From NCBI GenBank assembly GCA_009780545.1, contig WQZW01000102.1, forward strand, positions 1-5,970: 5,970 nt of DNA, in the 5' to 3' direction. The notes below the pieces were generated by a model, which did not search any database, was not told where the DNA came from, and saw only the letters and a program-made list of their open reading frames with translations. The stretch's first letter is position 1. The number at the start of each line of letters is the position of its first letter. Positions 1 to 5,140 of this stretch are shown here, piece after piece. The position numbers and the translations under genes are program-made. Source of the DNA: Treponema sp. (GTDB lineage: Bacteria; Spirochaetota; Spirochaetia; Treponematales; Breznakiellaceae).

Positions 1-78
1 AGCGCCCCTCTCCACCCTAATAAAATTTTTTGGTGTTTTTATCTGTCGGCGGAGGGGGGAGGGGAGTTAAATAAAAGA

Positions 79-100
79 GGGGGGGGGGGGGGGGGGGGGG
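79..100. repeat. 22-base G homopolymer
   Basis: An uninterrupted run of 22 G residues follows a purine-rich stretch with further G runs at about 52-64. Tracts of this length are prone to slipped-strand length change and, with the adjacent G runs, could form a G-quadruplex. No convincing coding frame or promoter crosses it: the only open frame is a minus-strand one that would encode a run of prolines and shows no recognisable domain. It could be a real contingency tract or a length error from sequencing or assembly. The sequence alone does not decide. Confidence 0.85.
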
Positions 101-432
101 TAAGAAACACCAAACTGCTTCAAATGAAAGCATGAGATAGCCATTGCCAGTACTGCCCTCCTTCCCTCTTGATTCTTGCGCTTCTTTCATAAGAATGCCG
201 GAAATGGGACGAAGGTGCAAGCGGTGATTGCAAAGGTGCCAGGCTACCCGAGATCCGATCAACCAAGGTTTAGCGGGAGCCAAATAATCCCCAAGCCGGA
301 AACGGCCGCAGGTTGAAACCCGGCGCACGCTGTCCCGGATAAATCCGGGACGCATTTGCCAGAGGGTGGCACGTTTATCGGTGCTACGCCGTGGCGCATT
401 TGCCCAATTCACACGCTATGCGTGCGTTTACT
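101..432. other. No supported gene; short palindromes and direct repeats
   Basis: I see no convincing gene here. A minus-strand open frame crosses the stretch (about 412 down to 17), but it runs into the G tract as polyproline, has no recognised domain and has no clear ribosome binding site. The right half carries a perfect palindrome (332-351) and a 10-base direct repeat, CGCATTTGCC, at 351-360 and 395-404. This is the texture of degraded or repeat-rich intergenic DNA rather than a gene. Confidence 0.5.
332..351. repeat. Perfect 9-bp inverted repeat, 2-nt centre
   Basis: The sequence GTCCCGGATAAATCCGGGAC is a 9-bp perfect inverted repeat around AA. Its ends, GTCC and GGAC, match the outer ends of the second hairpin in elements A and C downstream, so it may be a stray second-hairpin module of the same family. 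No adjacent first hairpin is seen, and no T-tract follows on either strand, so an intrinsic terminator is unlikely. Confidence 0.6.
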
Positions 433-509
433 CGGCGGGGTGGAGAATTTCCCTACCTCCACAGGAGGCAGGGAAATTCTCCGAGTCCAAGCTGCCATGC
501 AGCTTGGAC
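433..509. repeat. Two-hairpin palindromic element, copy A
   Basis: Hairpin 1 has 12-bp perfect arms, GGAGAATTTCCC (442-453) and GGGAAATTCTCC (471-482). Inside them is a further CCTCC/ACA/GGAGG hairpin (456-468), making this the longest first stem of the four copies. After GA, hairpin 2 has 11-bp arms GTCCAAGCTGC (485-495) and GCAGCTTGGAC (499-509) around a CAT loop. The leader CGGCGGGGTGG before hairpin 1 resembles those of copies B and C. The copy lies just upstream of the likely rpn start at 554. A lone GCAAAACTCC at 521-530 is identical to the right arm of hairpin 1 in copy C. Confidence 0.8.
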
Positions 510-937
510 CGACCGACCTTGCAAAACTCCCCTCCCCGCACGACACTTACCCTATGGACCTCGACGTACTCCCTCCGACCGACGACTGGATCTTCAAGCT
601 TCTCTTCGGCGACGAACGCAACAAAAGCGCCCTTGTCGACCTGCTCAAATCTTTCGTGGAACTCCCCGACGAGGAATACGACCTGATCTACCTCGATCCC
701 CACCTCAAGCGGGAACGCAAGGAAGACAAGCTTGGCATCCTGGACGTGAAGGTCAGAACGAAAACCGGCAAGATCGTTCACATCGAAATCCAGGTTGAGC
801 CGATATTCCCGGAAGTCAAGGAGCACCTCAACAGGTTCCGCTACATGAACGAGAAAAACGGCCTCCGTTTTGAGGGATGCCGGAAGAGATTTACACGCTG
901 GAACTGTCAAAGATGCCCCGGCCCAGAAAATGCCTTC

Positions 938-1010
938 GGTCGTAGACCGGAGGGGCGGAGGTTTGGCAAAGCCAAACCTCCGATTCCAATCGGCCTATGG
1001 CCGATTGGAC
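938..1010. repeat. Two-hairpin palindromic element, copy B (inside rpn)
   Basis: A 73-base copy. Hairpin 1 is a perfect 12-bp stem, CGGAGGTTTGGC (956-967) and GCCAAACCTCCG (971-982), around AAA. Hairpin 2 has arms TCCAATCGGCC (985-995) and GGCCGATTGGA (999-1009) around TAT. It shares the leader GGTCNTAGACCGGAGG with copy C and the last 25 bases almost exactly. It interrupts the rpn remnant between the ELSKMP and LWGWMQFL segments and brings an in-frame TAG (943-945) from its own leader. Confidence 0.85.
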
Positions 1011-1344
1011 CCCGCTTTGGGGATGGATGCAGTTTCTGACATCGAAGACCAAGGAGGAATTCGAGATGGCCGCAAAAGCAACCCCCGAACCAGAAAAGGC
1101 CTCAGGTCCTAGACCGGAGGAGTGGAGTTTTGCTTCGCAAAACTCCGAGTCCAATCGGCCCATGGCCGATTGGACAGAGGCACGGGAGAAGGCCGAGCGG
1201 GGCTATGCCTCCCGGATAGCCGCCAGCAAGCGGGAGGGAATTGAAGAGGTCGCCCGCAATGCCCTTGCCGAAGGTTTGTCGGTTGAAGTGGTAAGCAAAG
1301 TTACCGGCCTTGCCCCGGAAACCATCGCCGGATTGAGGAATTAG
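997..1344 (+). pseudogene. C-terminal Rpn fragment, open from the loop of element B
   Basis: This 115-codon frame is the 3' part of the broken rpn gene. Its first ATG (997) falls in the loop of hairpin 2 of element B, giving MADWT, and then reads LWGWMQFLTSKTKEEFEMAAK and the family's C-terminal tail. Element C is translated in its middle (GPRPEEWSFASQNSESNRPM), roughly where other family members have a linker of about 20 residues before EAREKA. No plausible ribosome binding site precedes 997, since that position is stem sequence, so I regard it as a gene fragment rather than an expressed small protein. A gene caller would likely report it as a separate hypothetical or Rpn protein. Confidence 0.6.
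1105..1175. repeat. Two-hairpin palindromic element, copy C (read through in frame)
   Basis: A 71-base copy. Hairpin 1 has 10-bp perfect arms GGAGTTTTGC (1124-1133) and GCAAAACTCC (1137-1146) around TTC. After GA, hairpin 2 has 12-bp perfect arms GTCCAATCGGCC (1149-1160) and GGCCGATTGGAC (1164-1175) around CAT. In the rpn frame the whole copy is open, with no stop, and adds about 24 residues ending SNRPMADWT. The same nine residues are encoded in the same frame by copy B. Relative to B, hairpin 1 has changed on both sides while hairpin 2 is nearly identical. Confidence 0.87.
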
Positions 1345-1460
1345 TCCTACCGTCCGGGATGCAAAGGCACCCGACACCTGTTCCCGGTTTTTGCCCCTGC
1401 ACCCCGGCGTGCCGATTTCCCCTTGCCAACCCTTGGCATGGATCTTACTCCCAGCAACCC

Positions 1461-1522
1461 CGTCGTGGAGATTTGCTCCGCAAATCTCCCTAACTCATCA
1501 TCATCCCAGGATGACGATGAGT
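1461..1522. repeat. Two-hairpin palindromic element, copy D (diverged), at the tonB 3' end
   Basis: Hairpin 1 has 10-bp perfect arms GGAGATTTGC (1467-1476) and GCAAATCTCC (1480-1489) around TCC. It matches copy C except for the changed, still paired, base after GGAG. Three bases later comes hairpin 2, ACTCATCATCATCC (1493-1506) against GGATGACGATGAGT (1509-1522), with one mismatch and a very tight centre. Its sequence is unrelated to hairpin 2 of A-C. The leader seen in B and C is not recognisable. The element separates the convergent rpn remnant and tonB, and its last base is part of the tonB stop codon. Neither side has a T-tract, so it is not a classic intrinsic terminator. A small separate inverted repeat, TGCCAA/CCC/TTGGCA, lies nearby at 1424-1438. 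Confidence 0.65.
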
Positions 1523-2187
1523 CAGCGTATCCGAAAGCTCACCGGGTACCGGAAGCGGGCCGAAACCGGATGTCCCTCGGCAACGGCCGGCCTTCCCTGC
1601 CTGCCGGAAAAGGCCCGCACCGCCGCTTCCCCGAAACCCCGGCCTTCAGGTTCCTCCCGCAGGATGCGGACCAGCTGCACCGTTCCGGAGCGGTCCACGA
1701 ACAGTTCCAGGATCACCCTGCCCTGGACGCCGGAGCGCAGGGCGATGGGCGGATAGATCAGGGCGGCGGCGATTTCCCGCTCGTCGAAGCTCGGCGGCTC
1801 GCTCACCCGGTGGGCCGGCAGGAAGTCGTCCCAGGAAGAGCCTTCGCCGGAAGTGCCGGAACCGAAGGCCTCGGCAGGGGCGGCAAGGGAGCCGGGGTCC
1901 ACGAGGTTCTGTTCCGGCAGGGTTTCCGTTTCGACGAAGGTTTCTGCGATGGTTTCCACCGGGGGAATCTCCTCCGGAAGCGGCGCGGCCCGAACCTGGG
2001 GCGGGGGCGGGGCGGGAGGTGCCGGAACGTACTCGGCAAAGTCGGTCAGGCGCATCGCTCCCCCGGAGGATTCCGAGACCTGCCGGACCGGGCTGTCGGC
2101 GGTAAAGGCCACCAGGAGGATTACGGCGATGTGGGCGGCGGCCACTATCGAGAAGAGCAGCAGCCGGGAAAGGCCGTCACGGGACAT
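1522..2187 (-). CDS. tonB: TonB family energy transducer
   Basis: A 221-residue TonB-type protein that would carry energy from the ExbB/ExbD motor across the periplasm to outer-membrane receptors. It has a single N-terminal membrane anchor at about residues 9-30 containing a histidine (H19) comparable to the functional His20 of E. coli TonB. A proline/acid-rich spacer follows at about 54-80 (PAPPAPPPP), and then a C-terminal TonB domain at about 140-221, with YPPIALRSGVQGRV, an FVDRSGTV strand and the closing YPVSFRIR. The ATG at 2187 lies inside the 3' end of exbD2 (11-base overlap). No strong ribosome binding site is visible there, so translation is probably coupled. It is the last gene of the operon. 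The stop codon abuts palindromic element D. The cognate receptor and substrate are not in the window. Confidence 0.9.
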   Translation of the reverse strand: MSRDGLSRLLLFSIVAAAHIAVILLVAFTADSPVRQVSESSGGAMRLTDFAEYVPAPPAPPPPQVRAAPLPEEIPPVETIAETFVETETLPEQNLVDPGSLAAPAEAFGSGTSGEGSSWDDFLPAHRVSEPPSFDEREIAAALIYPPIALRSGVQGRVILELFVDRSGTVQLVRILREEPEGRGFGEAAVRAFSGRQGRPAVAEGHPVSARFRYPVSFRIR

Positions 2188-2584
2188 TGCGCACCACGAA
2201 GCTCACCGTCCGGTATTGCAGCAGCTGCAGTACCTCGATCACGGCGTTGACGTTGGCGAAGGCGGTGTTCCGGTCGGCGATGACGTGCACCTGGGTTCCC
2301 GGCCGGTGCAGCAGCAGGTCGATCACCGCCTCCTCGACGGCGGGCAGGCTTGTCGGCAGCCCGTCCAGGTACAGCGAACCGTCCCGGTCGATCCAGACCT
2401 CGAGGTTGAGCTCGGCCCCGGTGTTCCGCACCGTGGCGGCCCGGGCATACTCGATGCCGACCTCGACCCGGTAGTTGATCAGGGCGACGACCATGATGAA
2501 GATCAACAGGAGAAAGGCGATATCCGAAGTGGCGCTGGTCGGCACGGCAAATCCCCGGCCGGCCCGTTTCCGCCCGATCTTCAT
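2177..2584 (-). CDS. exbD: ExbD family biopolymer transporter, second copy
   Basis: A 135-residue ExbD-type inner-membrane protein, a partner of ExbB in the proton-driven motor that powers TonB. It has a short basic cytoplasmic N-terminus (MKIGRKRAGR), one membrane segment at about 20-37 with the conserved aspartate D21 (SDIAFLLLIF), which is the expected proton-carrying residue, and a periplasmic domain ending in the family signature VHVIADRNTAFANVNAVIEV and VSFVV. The start at 2584 overlaps the stop of exbD1 in an ATGA and is preceded by AAGGAGG with a 7-base gap; this is why I prefer it over a longer frame beginning at 2671. It matches the ExbD family better than its neighbour exbD1 and has the same length. 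Two different ExbDs in one operon suggest a mixed ExbD pair in the motor. Confidence 0.92.
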   Translation of the reverse strand: MKIGRKRAGRGFAVPTSATSDIAFLLLIFIMVVALINYRVEVGIEYARAATVRNTGAELNLEVWIDRDGSLYLDGLPTSLPAVEEAVIDLLLHRPGTQVHVIADRNTAFANVNAVIEVLQLLQYRTVSFVVRNVP

Positions 2585-2988
2585 TGCCCGGCCTCCTTGT
2601 CGATGACGAAGGAAAAGGCCTGTATCCGCATGTTCTGGGCCAGTTCCACGAAGGAAACCACCTCCTGCCAACCGGTAAGCGGATTCACCGTGAGCAGCAC
2701 GGCGATGTCGGCATTGCCTTCCCGCGCACCGCCGATCAGCTCGCCGGCCTCGGCAAGGTCGATGTCCCGGTCCCGGTGCAGCAGCCGGCCCTCGGCGTCC
2801 AGTTCGAAACGGAGGAGTTCCTCGGGCAGAACCTGCCGGACGGAATTGCGGGCCGGCAGGTTGACGATGAAGCCGGTGTTGATGTTGAAGCCGGCGATGA
2901 CGATGAAGTAGACGATCAGCAGGAAGGCGAGGTCGCTGGCCACCACCAGTTCCACGAAGCCGGCCTTCTTCCTCCGCCGTATCCTCAT
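2581..2988 (-). CDS. exbD: ExbD family biopolymer transporter, first copy
   Basis: A 135-residue ExbD-type protein, more diverged than the following copy. After a strongly basic N-terminus (MRIRRRKK) comes one membrane segment at about 14-35 with the expected aspartate D19 (ASDLAFLLIVYF), then a periplasmic domain with IVNLPARNSV and a closing AFSFVID strand. The start at 2988 shares an ATGA with the exbB stop and is preceded by AAGGAAGG. The open frame continues upstream to 3450 in this phase, but that part is a shadow of exbB. It is probably made in fixed ratio with ExbB by coupled translation. The periplasmic half lacks the clear VHVIAD-type signature, so it may have a specialised role beside exbD2; this last point is inference. 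Confidence 0.87.
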   Translation of the reverse strand: MRIRRRKKAGFVELVVASDLAFLLIVYFIVIAGFNINTGFIVNLPARNSVRQVLPEELLRFELDAEGRLLHRDRDIDLAEAGELIGGAREGNADIAVLLTVNPLTGWQEVVSFVELAQNMRIQAFSFVIDKEAGQ

Positions 2989-3641
2989 TTGCCTTCCTTG
3001 AGATCGACCATTTCCGCCAGAAGGCCGGAGCAGGTCCGTTCGGTCCTTGAGGCGAAACCGTCGACCAGGTGGCTGAACACGGTATGGAAGACCATGGCGA
3101 AGATCGCCACGAGCAGGCCGTAGACCGTGGTGATCAGGGCCTCGTAGATTCCCCCGGCGACGATCTGGGCGTTGACCTCGGTGGCCTCGGCGATGGAACG
3201 GAAGGCCCCGATCATCCCGGTCACCGTGCCGAGGAAGCCGGTCAGCGGGGCGATGGAACCCAGGGCAACCAGGAAGTTCAGGCCGGATTCCAGCGAGACG
3301 ATGCAGTCGGAAGCCTCGCTTTCGGCCGCCGTCCCGGTCCTCCCTTCGGAAAACGTCTTCCCCTCGGCGCTTTTCAGCATGGCGAGGATCACCCTGGCCC
3401 CGACCCGTTTGGCGGTCAGCGGTTCCAGGAAACCCTTGGCCCCGGCCCAATCGCCCGCGGCCAGCCTTGCGGAAACCTCCCGCCCCAGGTCATGCAGCTT
3501 CAGGTCGTGCTTGGCAAAGAAAATCGCCCGTTCTATCCCTATGGTAATCGTGGCTATGGAATACAACGTCAGGGGCCACATCGTGACTCCCCCCAATTGA
3601 AACAGTTCCAAAAGCGAAAATACCGCAGTCTGATCTTCCAT
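2985..3641 (-). CDS. exbB: ExbB/MotA/TolQ family proton channel protein
   Basis: A 218-residue ExbB-type inner-membrane protein that would form the multimeric proton channel around ExbD and drive TonB. Three membrane segments are visible, at about 18-41, 122-147 and 164-190. The second holds the family core IAPLTGFLGTVTGMIGAF (130-147) and the third begins with GGIYEALITTVYGLLVAI. The cytoplasmic loop between segments 1 and 2 is charged. ExbB fits better than TolQ given the tonB gene in the same operon. I chose the ATG at 3641 because AGGAG lies 5 bases before it; an in-frame ATG at 3746 would add 35 non-conserved residues across the upstream terminator. A possible -10 box TATACT (3659-3664, minus strand) lies just upstream, but no good -35 box is seen, so the operon promoter is uncertain. 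Confidence 0.92.
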   Translation of the reverse strand: MEDQTAVFSLLELFQLGGVTMWPLTLYSIATITIGIERAIFFAKHDLKLHDLGREVSARLAAGDWAGAKGFLEPLTAKRVGARVILAMLKSAEGKTFSEGRTGTAAESEASDCIVSLESGLNFLVALGSIAPLTGFLGTVTGMIGAFRSIAEATEVNAQIVAGGIYEALITTVYGLLVAIFAMVFHTVFSHLVDGFASRTERTCSGLLAEMVDLKEGK

Positions 3642-3646
3642 CGTAT

Positions 3647-3651
3647 CTCCT
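3647..3651 (-). promoter_or_regulatory. Ribosome binding site of exbB
   Basis: AGGAG on the minus strand, 5 bases before the ATG at 3641. It decides the exbB start in favour of the 218-residue form and against the 253-residue frame. Confidence 0.7.
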
Positions 3652-3705
3652 AGGGAGGAGTATACCGGTAATCGCCTTGCGGGGCTATCAGGTTTCCGTT
3701 CGGCC

Positions 3706-3742
3706 AAAAGCGGACATCCGGATTCGCAATCCGCATGTCCGC
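3706..3742 (-). terminator. Likely intrinsic terminator of the GH19 gene
   Basis: On the minus strand a hairpin with 15-base arms and one mismatch (arms 3742-3728 and 3724-3710 around a 3-base loop) is followed directly by TTTT (3709-3706). It starts about 25 bases after the GH19 stop at 3768 and ends about 65 bases before the exbB start, so it would separate the chitinase transcript from the exb operon. The T-tract is short, so readthrough is possible. Confidence 0.65.
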
Positions 3743-3767
3743 ACATCCGCCTACGCGAACCCCGGAA

Positions 3768-4901
3768 TCAGATCCACGGGAACACTCCCTCGGTGTCGAT
3801 CTTCTCCCCGGCGATATTGGCCCTTGTCTTTTCCGCCAGTTGGCGGTAGTGGCGTACCCGCCTGGGTTTCTCGTTGCCCTCCGATTCGTATCCGCCGTTG
3901 ATGATGATGATGGTCGCGCCGTAGCCCCAGGTGATTCCCTTCTCGGCCGCGCTTGCGAAGATGCCCTCGGGCCGCCAGTCGGAGCGCATTACGTCGTGGC
4001 AGCTTGCCTTGGGCAGGTCCGGCGTCATCCAGAACCAGAGGCCGCTCATCCAGCCCAATTTACCTTCCCTCGCCACCCGGCCCGGATCCTGCAACAGGAC
4101 GTTCTTGTCGCCGAACGCCATCACGCTGAAAGGCCCGTAGTTGTAGTTCCACGAAAGCTGTATCCCGCCGCGGCCGTGGTAGCTTTGGCCGGGAACCGGG
4201 GGATAGTAGTCGTTTTCCGGATCGGTGTAGACGTCGGTGTGCCCGCCGAGGGAGGTTACCACGTAAACCTCCTCGTTGAAAAAGAAGCCCCAGGATTCCT
4301 CGCCGCCCGGGGCGCCTTCCCAGCCAGCGCCCGTCTCGTGCGCCATGTTCGCCAACAGGCCGGCAAGTTCCCGCCGGTTGTCGTTCGCGTTCCTCGATCC
4401 CAGGATGGAACCGTAGTCCACCACGGTCCTGATGACCGCCTCGTCGCGGCCGGCGAAGTTTTCGCCCGAAAACACCGGATACCTGTTCCCGGTGGCCTTC
4501 TCCACGAGGTAGCCCCGGGAATTGGCCCTGGTGTACTCGCCTTCGACATCCCTGGTTTCAAGCACGTAGGCCCATCTGGAAATTTCCCTGAGTGCGGCGA
4601 TGAGGTTCTCGTAGGAGTAGTAATCCTCGTACTTCTGCCACTCGCCGTCGGGGAAGGCCGCATGTCCGCCGTTCTCTTCCATAAATTGCCGCCAGCCGGC
4701 CGAGCCGATCCGCCGGGGGAACAATGCCTCGAAATCCGCCTTGCTCAGGTAGCTCCGGAACCGATTGGCCACCGCATCCGGCGCCGTTCTCGACGAGCCG
4801 ATTTTCCCCGAATCCCCGCTTTGCATGCTGGAGCAGCCGGCGAGGACAAATCCCAAAACAAGGAGCGATGCCGCCCCCGCCAAAAGAACGCTTCGTTTCA
4901 T
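3768..4901 (-). CDS. GH19 chitinase-like lipoprotein
   Basis: A 377-residue glycoside hydrolase family 19 enzyme. In the family these cut beta-1,4 links of chitin by inversion, and some bacterial members attack peptidoglycan. Residues 1-22 form a lipoprotein signal with lipobox LAGC (cysteine at 23, then SS), so it is probably anchored to a membrane. The catalytic domain begins near residue 56 (FEALFP) and contains YYSYENLIAALREI (94-107). It has MAHETGAGW with the candidate catalytic acid E189 and WGFFFNEE with the second glutamate E211, 22 residues apart as E67 and E89 are in barley chitinase. The substrate-binding signature YHGRGGIQLSWNYNYG (241-256) and LWFWMTP, PEG and IINGG toward the end follow. 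There is no chitin-binding module. The ATG at 4901 has AAGGAGA 7 bases upstream. It has its own promoter and terminator and is the downstream member of a tandem pair. Confidence 0.92.
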   Translation of the reverse strand: MKRSVLLAGAASLLVLGFVLAGCSSMQSGDSGKIGSSRTAPDAVANRFRSYLSKADFEALFPRRIGSAGWRQFMEENGGHAAFPDGEWQKYEDYYSYENLIAALREISRWAYVLETRDVEGEYTRANSRGYLVEKATGNRYPVFSGENFAGRDEAVIRTVVDYGSILGSRNANDNRRELAGLLANMAHETGAGWEGAPGGEESWGFFFNEEVYVVTSLGGHTDVYTDPENDYYPPVPGQSYHGRGGIQLSWNYNYGPFSVMAFGDKNVLLQDPGRVAREGKLGWMSGLWFWMTPDLPKASCHDVMRSDWRPEGIFASAAEKGITWGYGATIIIINGGYESEGNEKPRRVRHYRQLAEKTRANIAGEKIDTEGVFPWI

Positions 4902-4908
4902 TTGTGTT

Positions 4909-4915
4909 TCTCCTT
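4909..4915 (-). promoter_or_regulatory. Ribosome binding site of the complete GH19 gene
   Basis: AAGGAGA on the minus strand, with 7 bases between it and the ATG at 4901. It confirms the start that gives the lipoprotein signal peptide. Confidence 0.8.
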
Positions 4916-4987
4916 ACAACAACCGCCGCCGACTTGCCTTGCGGAGGCTACCCGGATTTTCCGCCCATACGGGCGCAACCTGTGTAA

Positions 4988-5015
4988 ATTGTAAATTGAC
5001 GGCGGAAAATGTCAA
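4988..5015 (-). promoter_or_regulatory. Sigma70-type promoter of the complete GH19 gene
   Basis: On the minus strand a consensus -35 box TTGACA (5015-5010) is followed after 16 bases by TACAAT (4993-4988), a five-of-six match to the -10 box. Transcription would begin near 4980, leaving a leader of about 80 bases that contains a small GC hairpin, CGCCC/GTAT/GGGCG, at about 4965-4978. The second GH19 gene can therefore be expressed independently of the copy upstream of it. Confidence 0.7.
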
Positions 5016-5036
5016 GTAAGAATTTTGGGAGCGGAT

Positions 5037-5126
5037 GGATTACCGGAACTTTCAAACCGGTATCCGGCAGGGAACGGCGGAGGTTGCCCGGATGCGAGGG
5101 CCCGGTAAGGCCCCGCATTCGGGCAA
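5037..5126 (-). other. Two hairpins between the tandem GH19 genes
   Basis: In minus-strand order, a long imperfect hairpin (arms beginning TTGCCCG and ending GGGCAA, 5126-5084) starts about 15 bases after the stop of the partial GH19 gene. A shorter one (GGAT-ACCGG with one bulge against CCGGTATCC, 5065-5037) follows. Neither is followed by a T-tract, so they are weak candidates for terminators; they could stabilise the 3' end of the transcript. The promoter of the next gene lies immediately beyond. Confidence 0.45.
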
Positions 5127-5140
5127 AGGCTATTCAAGCA

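Larger units (their letters stand above)
554..1344 (+). pseudogene. Rpn-family PD-(D/E)XK nuclease / putative transposase, decayed
   Basis: This is a remnant of a recombination-promoting nuclease (Rpn, PDDEXK_2) gene. In the family these enzymes cleave DNA and promote RecA-independent recombination. The likely start is the ATG at 554, giving MDLDVLPPTDDWIFKLLFGD; an upstream ATG at 356 is in frame but would translate through repeat A. Residues 10-81 carry the typical N-terminus, with candidate catalytic D64 (ILDVKV) and E78-x-Q80 (HIEIQV). Directly after V81 about 50 residues usual for the family appear missing without a frame change (near 797-803). A one-base loss near 875-877 then shifts the frame: the FEG ending one frame continues as MPEEIYTLELSKMP from 877 in another. 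That frame stops at 943-945, inside palindromic element B. The rest (TPLWGWMQFLTSKTKEEFE, then the C-terminal helix-rich tail EGIEEVARNALAEGLS) follows in the same frame to the stop at 1342. Element C lies in this tail. Nuclease activity is unlikely. No strong ribosome binding site was seen before 554. Confidence 0.8.

Noticed and set aside
17..412. A 131-codon minus-strand open frame spanning the G tract
   Set aside because: It ends in polyproline from the homopolymer, crosses palindromes and direct repeats, and has no recognised domain or ribosome binding site. A GRFRL motif briefly suggested a formylglycine-enzyme-type (SUMF1) tail, but the flanking residues do not fit.
101..432. Structured RNA gene (tmRNA, RNase P or a riboswitch)
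   Set aside because: I looked for conserved cores on both strands and found none; only short palindromes and a direct repeat are present.
356..553. Upstream in-frame extension of the Rpn reading frame
   Set aside because: It would translate through palindromic element A and gives 66 residues without family similarity; the family N-terminus (PPTDDWIFKLLFGD) begins just after the ATG at 554.
433..1522. CRISPR array
   Set aside because: The repeats are long two-hairpin units with differing arms and irregular spacing (about 95 to 430 bases between copies), unlike uniform short repeats with regular spacers.
1423..2911. Long plus-strand open frames opposite tonB and the exbD genes (275 and 352 codons)
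   Set aside because: They are antisense shadows in GC-rich DNA; the minus-strand frames have clear TonB and ExbD domains and overlapping start/stop junctions.
3659..3664. TATACT as a -10 box for the exb operon
   Set aside because: No acceptable -35 box lies 16-18 bases upstream and the leader would be only about 15 bases, so it is mentioned under exbB but not called as a promoter.
3735..4994. A 419-codon plus-strand open frame opposite the GH19 gene
   Set aside because: It shows no domain and runs antisense to a gene with lipobox, catalytic motifs, promoter, ribosome binding site and terminator.
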